Shown here piece by piece: positions 1 to 5,751 of a stretch of DNA of 5,823 bases. The stretch is taken from assembly GCA_964639225.1 (NCBI GenBank), contig CAZXCK010000200.1:1-5823 (forward strand), written 5' to 3'. This DNA comes from CAZXCK01 sp964639225 (GTDB lineage: Bacteria; Chloroflexota; Anaerolineae; Aggregatilineales; Phototrophicaceae). How positions within the stretch are numbered: position 1 is the first letter of the stretch; each line of letters opens with the position of its first letter. A program made the translations under genes and the position numbers. The notes below the pieces were generated by a model. The model saw nothing but the letters and a program-made list of their open reading frames with translations, was not told the DNA's origin and did no database searches.

Positions 1-25
1 TCAACAGGGATAGTGATTTCTTCAT
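1..25 (-). CDS. 5' end of a gene for a probable exported protein (partial)
   Basis: Only the first eight codons are inside the window; they read MKKSLSLL and then run off the edge. The start is well supported: the minus strand carries GAAGGAG (positions 40-34) eight bases before the ATG at 25-23. The start, two lysines followed by a hydrophobic stretch, is how a Sec signal peptide or N-terminal anchor usually begins, but eight residues cannot prove this. The gene lies 33 bases after the stop of the small membrane protein gene and in the same direction, so it is probably the fourth gene of the minus-strand operon. Its function cannot be judged from what is visible. Confidence 0.6.
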
Positions 26-32
26 TGTTCGA

Positions 33-40
33 TCTCCTTC
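33..40 (-). promoter_or_regulatory. Ribosome binding site of the partial left-edge gene
   Basis: The minus strand reads GAAGGAGA here, a near-ideal Shine-Dalgarno sequence with GGAG eight bases before the ATG. It is the main evidence that a real gene begins at position 25, since the coding part is too short to judge alone. Confidence 0.7.
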
Positions 41-58
41 TTTAATTGTCGATTTGGT

Positions 59-256
59 TTATTGACTCTGTAAAACTTCGGTTTTGCCCTGCCGCCGGAG
101 GATCAGGATGCCCCAAAGGAGGAAGCCCAGTTCAACAACGGTCGATACGATGGTGATGGGGTCCAGATTCCCGGTAATGAACGCTGGGATTCGCGTCAGG
201 ATCAGCAACCAGAAGACGACAAGCACAGCACGGATATAATTGGTTTTGTTCATCAT
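59..256 (-). CDS. Small membrane protein with two predicted helices, unknown function
   Basis: The 65-residue product has two hydrophobic stretches, roughly residues 8-28 and 35-53, joined by a short loop (TGNLDP). It ends in a charged tail (RRQGK and beyond). The positive charges near the N terminus (K4, R9) and after the second helix (R54, R55, K58) suggest a hairpin with both ends in the cytoplasm. The gene starts with two ATG codons in a row. The first is preferred because GAGGT (270-266) lies nine bases before it; this ribosome site overlaps the last codons of the metallohydrolase gene, and only seven bases separate the two genes. Such packing implies co-transcription and probably coupled translation. 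I do not recognise a family. It could be an accessory subunit for a neighbouring exported enzyme, but that is a guess from position only. Confidence 0.75.
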   Translation of the reverse strand: MMNKTNYIRAVLVVFWLLILTRIPAFITGNLDPITIVSTVVELGFLLWGILILRRQGKTEVLQSQ

Positions 257-263
257 GGTGCGT

Positions 264-1427
264 CTACCTCAACAATTCTGTGATGATGATTTCATCTGAG
301 TTGACCGGCAGTTTCGCCATCGTGCCGTCATTCGCCATCCGCACTTCACCAGGGAAGACGGCGCGTGCATCCTTCAAGAAAGGATTGATGAATAGATCGG
401 GTACGGGGGGCAGAACGTGTGTTATCAGCAAGGTACTAACGCCCGCTTCTTTGGCAACAAGTGCCGCTTCTTCTGGTCTGATGTGCGATTCTTGAATGTC
501 TTTCGTGACGGATGAGAGATTGTTGTCTAAGACTTCTGAAGCATCGGCAAACATTTGAGACATCTTGTGATTGAGGGCATCACTAACCATCAAATCAGCA
601 CCCATCGCATGGTGAATGAGACTGTCTGAGTAAATCGTGTCGCCCGTAATCATCACACTGCGGTCTTTGTAATTCACACGGAAGCCAACGGCTGGCACAA
701 CAGGCGGATGATCCACATTGAAGGCAATCACCTGTACATCACCCACTTCGTATACTACATCACTGGACATGAGGTCTGTCCCGAGGTCAAAGGTATTCGC
801 CACACCCCCAAAGCCTGAAGGGGGCATGGTGTCCGCACCATGATGGTCAATACGATAGACGCGATCGAGTTGATACGCGGCCGTGAAGCCAGCCACGACT
901 TCTTCTACGCCTGTTGGTCCGTAGATTTGTAGTGGCTCAGTTGCCCCAGCCATTGTCCAGTGCTGTAACATCAACTCACCTAGATCATTGATATGGTCTG
1001 AATGATAATGTGTCAGAAACAGCGCATTGATTGAGCTAAGATTGAATCCAGTCAGTGAGAGTTTGCGCGTGCTACCAGGACCTGTATCAAAGACGAGCAG
1101 CTGATCCCCTGCTACAACGACTGTTTGAGGACCAACACGGTTGGCGTCGGGCAGGGGCGCACCGGTTCCCGTTGTGATGACGTACAGGGCATCTTCTTCA
1201 AAATGATTGGTGTTTATGTAACTGTCTACGCCTTGATTGATGAATGCTTCAATAACTGGGTCGGGTAAGTTATTCACGAAATGCGTCCCGCCAGCAACGA
1301 GCAGACCGCTCGCACCTAATCCGGCACCAATTAAGAAATCCCTGCGCGAAAGACCCTTAGCGCGTGTTTCCTCACCGGGATTCTCTTTGGATTCTGGCGC
1401 TTCATCCTTGCATTTTTCATCGGTCAT
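264..1427 (-). CDS. Tat-exported metallo-beta-lactamase-fold hydrolase, RNase Z/AtsA-like
   Basis: The 387-residue product is a predicted zinc hydrolase exported by the twin-arginine route. An acidic leader of about 26 residues precedes SRRDFL (27-32), which fits the Tat consensus, and a hydrophobic glycine/alanine-rich stretch follows (33-47). The catalytic domain starts near residue 80. It shows the HxHxDH metal motif (H140, H142, D144, H145), then H240 in DHPPVVPAVGFR, the bridging aspartate D263 in TGDT, and H337 in ITHVLPP. H316 in HIRPEEAA sits where RNase Z-like proteins have a conserved histidine. The residue order matches RNase Z and AtsA-type arylsulfatases; export argues against tRNA processing. 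The substrate is unknown: a sulfate or phosphate ester or a lactone are all possible. A strong AAGGAGGT (1439-1432) sets the start. It is second in the minus-strand operon, 42 bases after the Hsp31-like gene. Confidence 0.9.
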   Translation of the reverse strand: MTDEKCKDEAPESKENPGEETRAKGLSRRDFLIGAGLGASGLLVAGGTHFVNNLPDPVIEAFINQGVDSYINTNHFEEDALYVITTGTGAPLPDANRVGPQTVVVAGDQLLVFDTGPGSTRKLSLTGFNLSSINALFLTHYHSDHINDLGELMLQHWTMAGATEPLQIYGPTGVEEVVAGFTAAYQLDRVYRIDHHGADTMPPSGFGGVANTFDLGTDLMSSDVVYEVGDVQVIAFNVDHPPVVPAVGFRVNYKDRSVMITGDTIYSDSLIHHAMGADLMVSDALNHKMSQMFADASEVLDNNLSSVTKDIQESHIRPEEAALVAKEAGVSTLLITHVLPPVPDLFINPFLKDARAVFPGEVRMANDGTMAKLPVNSDEIIITELLR

Positions 1428-1431
1428 GATG

Positions 1432-1439
1432 ACCTCCTT
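1432..1439 (-). promoter_or_regulatory. Strong ribosome binding site of the metallohydrolase gene
   Basis: The minus strand reads AAGGAGGT, a full anti-Shine-Dalgarno match, four bases before the ATG at 1427-1425. It suggests that this is one of the best translated genes of the operon. Confidence 0.75.
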
Positions 1440-1469
1440 GGAGTGATATGCTTTGTGAACGCTATCGGG

Positions 1470-2306
1470 TTAGCTCTTTTCTGCCAGCATAGCGAGTAGT
1501 GTTTGTGCGGTCTCACCGGATGAGTTCTGGTTTTGTCCGGTTACGATGTTGCCATCCACCACGGTGAGTGTTGCGAAGAAATCACGGAAGGCTGTCTCAC
1601 TGACGAAGTTGGCACCTAACGCACGTAATTCAGTTTCGGGATGTTGTGGGGTGATGTTGATGCCGAGTTCGTCGACTTGCTTATCAGTGACAGCCGTCAT
1701 CGTGCGTCCTTCCACCAATGGGCTGCCATCCACATCTTCTGCCATCAAGAAGCCCAGTGCACCGTGACACACCGCCCCCAGCAAGATGCCTTCGGCATGG
1801 GCTTCGGAGATTTTTTGACCGAGCACTTCGCTAAAGCCGAGGTCGTAGGCCGCGCCCCAACCGCCTGCCAACCAGATGATGTCATATTCCGTGAAATCAA
1901 CATCGTCTATTTTGAGCGAATTGGTGGTCTTGTTCTGCGCGTCTTCATCATCCAGATAGCGATAATCAGCGTGTGTGGCCAGCGGCCATTGCAAGCTGAC
2001 GGGTTCAAACGGGACGACACCGCCTTCGATGCTGGCGATATCAACCGTCATACCCGCATCCAGGAACTCATAGTACGCGACGGTCAATTCCGAACCATAC
2101 ACACCCGTTGCCACCCCATCTTCCGGGTCGCCCAATGTATCGTGATTGGTCGCGATGATGAGCGCCCGCGTCCCCTCAAGATCGTATTCCACGCGATCAT
2201 AGGGCGGATGAAACCCAATCAGCGACAAAATCTGTGGCAAGAACGCTACGATAAGCGCGATAATGCCTACCAGAATGCCCCCTGCAATGAGTAGTTTCTT
2301 TCTCAT
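1470..2306 (-). CDS. Membrane-anchored Hsp31/DJ-1/PfpI-like protein
   Basis: The 278-residue product belongs to the Hsp31-like branch of the DJ-1/PfpI superfamily, whose members include glyoxalases, deglycase-like enzymes and chaperones. MRKK is followed by a long hydrophobic segment (about 5-30), so the remaining 240 or so residues probably face outside the cytoplasm. Visible family landmarks are the glutamate of the active site (TGVYGSEL, E73), ASIEGGVVPFEPVS (91-104), AGGWGAAYDL (147-156), the nucleophile elbow GAVCHGALG with C180 and H181 (177-185), VTDKQVDELG, ELRALGANF, and the C-terminal VDGNIVTGQN (250-259). The common GGHG motif reads GGWG here, with Trp at 150 instead of His. Cys, His and Glu are all kept, so it may be catalytic. 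The start has AAGGTGA just before it (2316-2310). It is the first gene of the operon and faces the kinase gene across the control region. Confidence 0.87.
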   Translation of the reverse strand: MRKKLLIAGGILVGIIALIVAFLPQILSLIGFHPPYDRVEYDLEGTRALIIATNHDTLGDPEDGVATGVYGSELTVAYYEFLDAGMTVDIASIEGGVVPFEPVSLQWPLATHADYRYLDDEDAQNKTTNSLKIDDVDFTEYDIIWLAGGWGAAYDLGFSEVLGQKISEAHAEGILLGAVCHGALGFLMAEDVDGSPLVEGRTMTAVTDKQVDELGINITPQHPETELRALGANFVSETAFRDFFATLTVVDGNIVTGQNQNSSGETAQTLLAMLAEKS

Positions 2307-2404
2307 GTTTCACCTTTCATGTTCCTGCTTTGGCTTCATATGCTTCAATGTCTCCACTAAAACACAGTCTCACATTCCAAACGATTGCCGCGTGTCATGT
2401 CCTC

Positions 2405-2422
2405 TCATGACCCGTGTCATGA
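2405..2422. promoter_or_regulatory. Perfect 18-bp dyad operator, site 2 of the array
   Basis: TCATGAC-CCGT-GTCATGA: both 7-base arms are exact reverse complements around a 4-base spacer. The inner core is TGAC-N4-GTCA. The likely ligand is the NarL-type response regulator encoded nearby; this assignment is inferred from position and dyad form, not shown. Confidence 0.7.
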
Positions 2423-2425
2423 ACC

Positions 2426-2443
2426 ATGTGACCCGTGTCACAT
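2426..2443. promoter_or_regulatory. Perfect 18-bp dyad operator, site 3 of the array
   Basis: ATGTGAC-CCGT-GTCACAT: the 7-base arms are exact reverse complements with the same CCGT spacer as the site that begins 21 bases upstream. The outer arm bases differ from that site while symmetry is kept, so the two are not simply a recent duplication; selection on the dyad is more likely. Confidence 0.7.
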
Positions 2444-2539
2444 CCGTTGTTGACCCTCATCACTGACATAAATTGGCCGCTTCGTGGAAACTGATAGTGG
2501 ACTTGTGCTCAGATGGCGTTTGTTTAGGAAGCAACTGCT

Positions 2540-3901
2540 ATGATTAGAGGAGATGCTCCTTATTTAAGGAAAGTTCTATTGACCGACAAGATATTGATCA
2601 CTGGTCGCGGTGAGCCGAACACCTTATCTGTGGATAATCTGCTGACGATTTTCCGCATTGCGGTAATAAGCCGCTTCATCATCTCAGCGATAATCTATCT
2701 CGTGATGACTTCGACAGTCGATGCGCAAAGCCTAGGCAGACTCTTAGCGGTTGTCGATGCCCTTTTGCTGTCGATCTACCTCTCCGCTTATCCCTTGCGA
2801 CGTGTACTGGGCGAGCACTACATGCCTTTCGCACTGATATGGGCTGCCATTATTCCCTTGCTTATCAGTAGTTTCACCATATATCTCTTTTTCACCATGC
2901 CGACACCAGCTCTCTTTCAAGATCGCATTGAGCAGGTGGAGAATTTTGTGGTGTTAAGCAACATTGGCCTGACTATGCCGGTATTGCTCATTCCGCTTTT
3001 GATCGTGAGCTGGCGCTACACACGGAAAACAGTCATCCAGTTCTGCCTCGGCACAAGTGCCCTTGACATTGCGTTGATCGTCCTGTTTGTTCCCTTGAAT
3101 GAGGCAAATCGAACGGTGGCACTGAGCTTGATTGTCTTTCGGCTCGTCATCTTGAGTCTGGTCGGGTTGATGGTCAATCTGCTCGTTACGACTCAGCGTA
3201 CACAGGCCAAAGCCTTACGCGATGCCAATGCACGGCTACGGGATTACGCGGTGACACGAGAACATCTCATCACCAGCCAGGAACGCAATCGCCTCGCCCG
3301 TGAACTGCATGATACGCTGGCACATACACTGGCGGCGGCTACCGTTCAACTGGAAGCCGTGCAGGTCATCTGGGAAACGCAACCGGAGCGGGCCAGGCAG
3401 CTCGTACAAGAATCGGCTGTGACGATGCGCGGCGGTTTGCAGGATACCCGCCGTGCGTTGCAAGCCCTTCGCGCTGAACCCCTGGAAAGCGTTGGCTTCG
3501 TGGCATCCATACAACTGCTGGCGGAGTCGATCCAGGCTCGGTATAAGGTCGATACCAGTGTGGAAACAGCAGATGACATCGTCTGGCTTACTCAGGAGCA
3601 GGAACACGTTGCGTATCGCGTTGTTCAAGAAGCCCTGCTGAATAGTGCGCAACACGCGCAGGCACAGCACATCAGGATCAAAATCGAAGAAACGAACGAG
3701 ATACTCTGTTTGACTGTCAAAGACGACGGAACCGGCTTTGATCCAGAAGCGGTTGATTCAAACGCTCACTTCGGCGTACAGGGGATACGGGAACGAGCCG
3801 ATATGATCGGTGCAGAACTCAGTGTTTCCAGCCAGATTGGGCAGGGCACTCAAATCAAAATCGTATTGAAGAGGGAACTTGATGAGAATACTCATATGTG
3901 A
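2540..3901 (+). CDS. Six-helix membrane sensor histidine kinase, HisKA_3 type
   Basis: The 453-residue product is a NarX/DesK/LiaS-class sensor kinase that should phosphorylate the regulator encoded just after it. Six hydrophobic segments lie at about 35-56, 67-88, 96-118, 137-157, 165-185 and 192-216. The longest loop between them is only about 20 residues (119-136), so no folded outer sensor domain is present. A helical linker (217-245) leads to the HisKA_3 dimerisation domain, with the phosphoacceptor H257 in ERNRLARELHDTLAHTL. The ATPase domain follows: N-box EALLNSAQHAQA (365-376), DDGTGFD (395-401), FGVQGIRERA (411-420) and GQGTQIKI (434-441). All key kinase motifs are intact. TAGGAAG (2525-2531) supports the ATG at 2540; a later ATG at 2553 directly abuts AGAGGAG, too close for use. 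Its 3' end overlaps the regulator gene by 20 bases. Confidence 0.93.
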   Translation: MIRGDAPYLRKVLLTDKILITGRGEPNTLSVDNLLTIFRIAVISRFIISAIIYLVMTSTVDAQSLGRLLAVVDALLLSIYLSAYPLRRVLGEHYMPFALIWAAIIPLLISSFTIYLFFTMPTPALFQDRIEQVENFVVLSNIGLTMPVLLIPLLIVSWRYTRKTVIQFCLGTSALDIALIVLFVPLNEANRTVALSLIVFRLVILSLVGLMVNLLVTTQRTQAKALRDANARLRDYAVTREHLITSQERNRLARELHDTLAHTLAAATVQLEAVQVIWETQPERARQLVQESAVTMRGGLQDTRRALQALRAEPLESVGFVASIQLLAESIQARYKVDTSVETADDIVWLTQEQEHVAYRVVQEALLNSAQHAQAQHIRIKIEETNEILCLTVKDDGTGFDPEAVDSNAHFGVQGIRERADMIGAELSVSSQIGQGTQIKIVLKRELDENTHM

Positions 3902-4532
3902 CGACCAGGATATTATCGCTGAAGGGCTGAAACTGATTCTAGAATCGCAGGAGGATTTCAGCGTCATGACCGCGTCCGATGGCGCACAGGCCGTCGACAT
4001 GGTGGCTGAAAAGCAACCTGATTTGGTGCTGATGGATCTGAAAATGCCCATCATGAACGGAGTCAAAGCGACTGAGATCATCAAGCAGCGTTTCCCGGAG
4101 GTCAAGATACTTATTCTGACGACCTACGGTGACGACGACTGGCTATTCGATGCGATCCGCAGCGGTGCGGATGGCTTTTTGCTGAAAGACATCCCACACA
4201 ACGAGTTATTCAGTGCCATTCGCGGTACAGTCGCCGGTGACACGCACATCGATCCGAAGGTCGCACGCAAACTGTTCGATCACGCCGCGCAACGCACGCC
4301 CGTCCCAAAAACGCAATTGCTCAATATCCTCAACGAACGCGAGGTTGAAATCCTCCGCTTAATCTCACGCGGGTACACCAACACCGAGATTGCTGAGACG
4401 ATTCATCTGTCTGAAGGCACAGTGCGGAATTACATCAGTGCGCTGTTTTCCAAGCTGGATGTCTCTGACCGAACACAGGCGGCGCTGCTCGGATTACGTT
4501 ACGGTCTGACGGACATCAGTGATTTGAAATAG
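3882..4532 (+). CDS. NarL/LuxR-family response regulator
   Basis: The 216-residue product has the usual length and two-domain build of this family. The receiver domain (1-120) shows the acidic pair D8/D9, the phosphoacceptor D52 in LVLMDLKMP, T80 and K102 in LLKD. A linker precedes a LuxR-type helix-turn-helix (about 148-205): NEREVEILRLISRGYTNTEIA, then SEGTVRNYISALFSKL as the recognition region, close in style to DesR/LiaR-like regulators. I chose the ATG at 3882, not the TTG just before it (3879), because GAGGG (3871-3875) is six bases from the ATG but only three from the TTG. The gene overlaps the kinase gene by 20 bases, so the two are translated together as a cognate pair. The dyads at 2405-2443 and 4540-4578 are its likely targets, by inference. 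Confidence 0.94.
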   Translation: MRILICDDQDIIAEGLKLILESQEDFSVMTASDGAQAVDMVAEKQPDLVLMDLKMPIMNGVKATEIIKQRFPEVKILILTTYGDDDWLFDAIRSGADGFLLKDIPHNELFSAIRGTVAGDTHIDPKVARKLFDHAAQRTPVPKTQLLNILNEREVEILRLISRGYTNTEIAETIHLSEGTVRNYISALFSKLDVSDRTQAALLGLRYGLTDISDLK

Positions 4533-4539
4533 TCTCAGC

Positions 4540-4557
4540 ATATGACACCAGTCATGT
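4540..4557. promoter_or_regulatory. Near-perfect dyad operator upstream of the secreted hydrolase
   Basis: ATATGAC-ACCA-GTCATGT: six of seven arm positions are complementary around a 4-base spacer. The core TGAC-N4-GTCA and the overall arm sequence match the sites at 2405-2422 and 2426-2443. It begins eight bases after the regulator stop codon and 124 bases before the hydrolase start, so it probably serves a separate promoter for that gene. Confidence 0.6.
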
Positions 4558-4560
4558 GAC

Positions 4561-4578
4561 ATGTGTATCAGTGCATAT
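4561..4578. promoter_or_regulatory. Weaker second dyad, 21 bp after the first
   Basis: ATGTGTA-TCAG-TGCATAT: five of seven arm positions are complementary. Alone it would not be convincing. Its start is exactly 21 bases from the start of the stronger dyad, repeating the phasing seen at 2405/2426, and this supports it as a second, lower-affinity half of a tandem operator. Confidence 0.4.
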
Positions 4579-4585
4579 GGCCTCA

Positions 4586-4614
4586 TTACAACTCGCACTA
4601 GAAACACTTTATCG
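4586..4614 (+). promoter_or_regulatory. Possible weak promoter for the secreted hydrolase
   Basis: TTACAA (4586-4591) and TTATCG (4609-4614) with a 17-base gap are a poor sigma-70-like pair; TATGTT (4618-4623) is another possible -10. If the first pair is right, the dyads are centred about 50 and 70 bases before the transcript start, a normal place for an activator. The rest of the gap to 4663 shows only the ribosome site GAGGA (4652-4656). Confidence 0.2.
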
Positions 4615-4663
4615 GTCTATGTTTTACTCGATGCAAACCTAAATAACAGACGAGGACCAGAAC

Positions 4664-5665
4664 ATGACCAGGAGAACTGTATTTATCACACTCTGTTTGC
4701 TTATCGCAATCATGACGAGCAGCGTGAGTGCCCAGGATGAAACGGTAGATGAGACGACGACCGCGCCAGTGGTTTATGCAGAGCCACGCTATGAAACACA
4801 GGTCACCACCCACACCTATGCACAGGGCCTTACCCATGAGGATTGGGGCAGCGACTCCGCTGAAGTGATGGATTTGCAGTTGGACGTATATGAACCCGTT
4901 GGGGCACCAGGGAATCGCCCGGCGATGATTATCGTTCATGGTGGCGCATTCCGACTGGGAAGCCGCGATGATGGACGCTTTGTCACGATGAGCGAATACT
5001 TCGCCTCACGCGGTTGGGTGACGATTTCAATTGATTACCGCTTAATGGGCGATCACGGTACTGTCCCACAAACATGGCAGGATTGGGTACAAGAAAATGC
5101 AGAAGATCAGGACTCAGCAATGTCAATTTATGCCGCAAGCCGCGATACAAAAGCTGCTGTGCGCTGGCTCTACGCGAATGCGGAAACCTACCAGATCAAC
5201 ACTGATTATATCTCGACACTCGGTATGTCGGCTGGGGCATCATTAGGAATTATGTTGGGGACGACCGATGAAGAAGCCTTCCGTGATGAGTTGACCTTGG
5301 AAGAAGATCCCACATTGGCAAGCACGAACCTCGATCAACCCGCCGATGTACACACCGTCATTGCCCTATCAATGACCCCCGCAGTGAACACATTGCACGA
5401 AATGATCTATGGCATCAACTCGTATGACGAAACCGATACGCCACTCATGATTATCAATGGGACCAATGACCGTCTTGCGCCCTTCGCTGACGCAGAAATG
5501 GTACGCGATCAATACGAAGCAACAGGTGTCCCCTATGCGTTTTATCCGATTGAGGGTGCAGGACACACATTGGAGATGATGAGAGCAGAAGTGAATGGCC
5601 GTTCGCTTCTGGAACTGGCGTTTGATTTCGTTGTGGAGCAACAAGAATTGGGTGTTACCGAGTAA
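4664..5665 (+). CDS. Sec-exported alpha/beta hydrolase (esterase/lipase, BD-FAE/HSL-like)
   Basis: The 333-residue product starts with a clear Sec signal peptide: MTRR, a hydrophobic core (about 5-18) and a likely cut after SVSA at residue 23. The mature part is a serine hydrolase of the alpha/beta fold. The oxyanion-hole motif VHGGAF is at 91-96, the nucleophile S189 is in GMSAG (187-191), the acid is probably D269 in NGTNDRLAPF, and the base is H301 in GAGHTLE. All triad elements are present in the right order, so it should be active as a carboxyl-ester hydrolase outside the cytoplasm. The substrate is not evident. No lipobox is seen, so it is probably soluble or periplasmic/secreted rather than a lipoprotein. 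GAGGA (4652-4656) lies seven bases before the start. It follows the regulator in the same direction after 131 bases that hold two dyads, so it may have its own regulated promoter. Confidence 0.9.
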   Translation: MTRRTVFITLCLLIAIMTSSVSAQDETVDETTTAPVVYAEPRYETQVTTHTYAQGLTHEDWGSDSAEVMDLQLDVYEPVGAPGNRPAMIIVHGGAFRLGSRDDGRFVTMSEYFASRGWVTISIDYRLMGDHGTVPQTWQDWVQENAEDQDSAMSIYAASRDTKAAVRWLYANAETYQINTDYISTLGMSAGASLGIMLGTTDEEAFRDELTLEEDPTLASTNLDQPADVHTVIALSMTPAVNTLHEMIYGINSYDETDTPLMIINGTNDRLAPFADAEMVRDQYEATGVPYAFYPIEGAGHTLEMMRAEVNGRSLLELAFDFVVEQQELGVTE

Positions 5666-5681
5666 ACCCCATCCAGTTTAC
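5662..5681 (+). repeat. Small inverted repeat overlapping the hydrolase stop codon
   Basis: GTAAAC (5662-5667) and GTTTAC (5676-5681) are exact reverse complements with an 8-base loop. It contains the TAA stop and ends one base before the larger hairpin. A 6-bp A/T-rich stem is weak, so it may be chance or a minor extra 3' structure. Confidence 0.3.
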
Positions 5682-5682
5682 C

Positions 5683-5751
5683 AATGGCAATGGTGTTTAA
5701 TCGGGTATCTGATTTTCTCAGGTATCCGATTTTTGTATCACTATTGCCATT
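5683..5751 (+). terminator. Compound hairpin, probable terminator after the hydrolase gene
   Basis: The inner stem pairs 5699-5712 with 5718-5731 (14 pairs, loop TTTTC) and is followed by a short U run, TTTTT at 5730-5734, as in an intrinsic terminator. An outer stem pairs 5683-5695 with 5739-5751 (13 pairs) and encloses the inner one across a small internal loop. The three non-Watson-Crick pairs (5692/5742, 5705/5725, 5708/5722) are all G-U in plus-strand RNA. The same positions would be C-A mismatches in minus-strand RNA, so the structure seems fitted to the plus transcript. The 3' outer arm lies beyond the U run. Confidence 0.7.

Larger units (their letters stand above)
2383..2465. repeat. 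Array of four phased dyad repeats, predicted operator
   Basis: Units start at about 2383, 2405, 2426 and 2448, that is 22, 21 and 22 bases apart, or about two helix turns each. The two central units are perfect dyads. The first (GATTGCC-GCGT-GTCATGT) keeps only the right half-site. The last (TGTTGAC-CCTC-ATCACTG) keeps mainly the left half TTGACCC. CGTGTCATG occurs at 2391-2399 and 2413-2421, with CGTGTCA at 2434-2440. TGACCCGTGTCA occurs exactly at 2408-2419 and 2429-2440. Regular phasing puts all units on one face of the DNA, as expected for cooperative binding by dimers of a regulator. Confidence 0.7.
2307..2539. promoter_or_regulatory. Divergent control region between the export operon and the kinase operon
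   Basis: This 233-base gap separates two divergent translation starts, so both operons should have their promoters here. Its central part (2383-2465) is an array of dyad repeats described separately. The flanks are about 60-80 bases each, enough for one promoter and leader on each side. I could not pick convincing -35/-10 pairs in either direction. CTGACA (2463-2468) on the plus strand is close to a -35 box but lacks a well-placed -10. A weak -35 is common at promoters driven by an activator. The kinase ribosome site AGGAAG is at 2526-2531. Confidence 0.7.

Noticed and set aside
1641..2294. A 217-codon open frame on the plus strand
   Set aside because: It lies wholly antisense to the Hsp31-like gene, whose family motifs are clear. 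Its translation shows no recognisable domain, and no good ribosome site was noted.
2383..2465. Short CRISPR-like repeat array
   Set aside because: The units are 18-bp dyads with almost no spacer and variable outer arms in a promoter region. This fits transcription-factor sites, not CRISPR repeats.
2263..2466. A 67-codon plus-strand frame across the divergent control region
   Set aside because: It spans the start of the Hsp31-like gene and the operator array. Its sequence is explained by the repeats and shows no protein features.
3236..3670. A 144-codon minus-strand open frame
   Set aside because: It is antisense to the kinase core region, where the HisKA_3 and N-box motifs prove the plus-strand frame.
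3879..3881. TTG as start codon of the response regulator
   Set aside because: The ATG directly after it has better spacing to GAGGG and gives the usual receiver-domain start MRILICDDQ.
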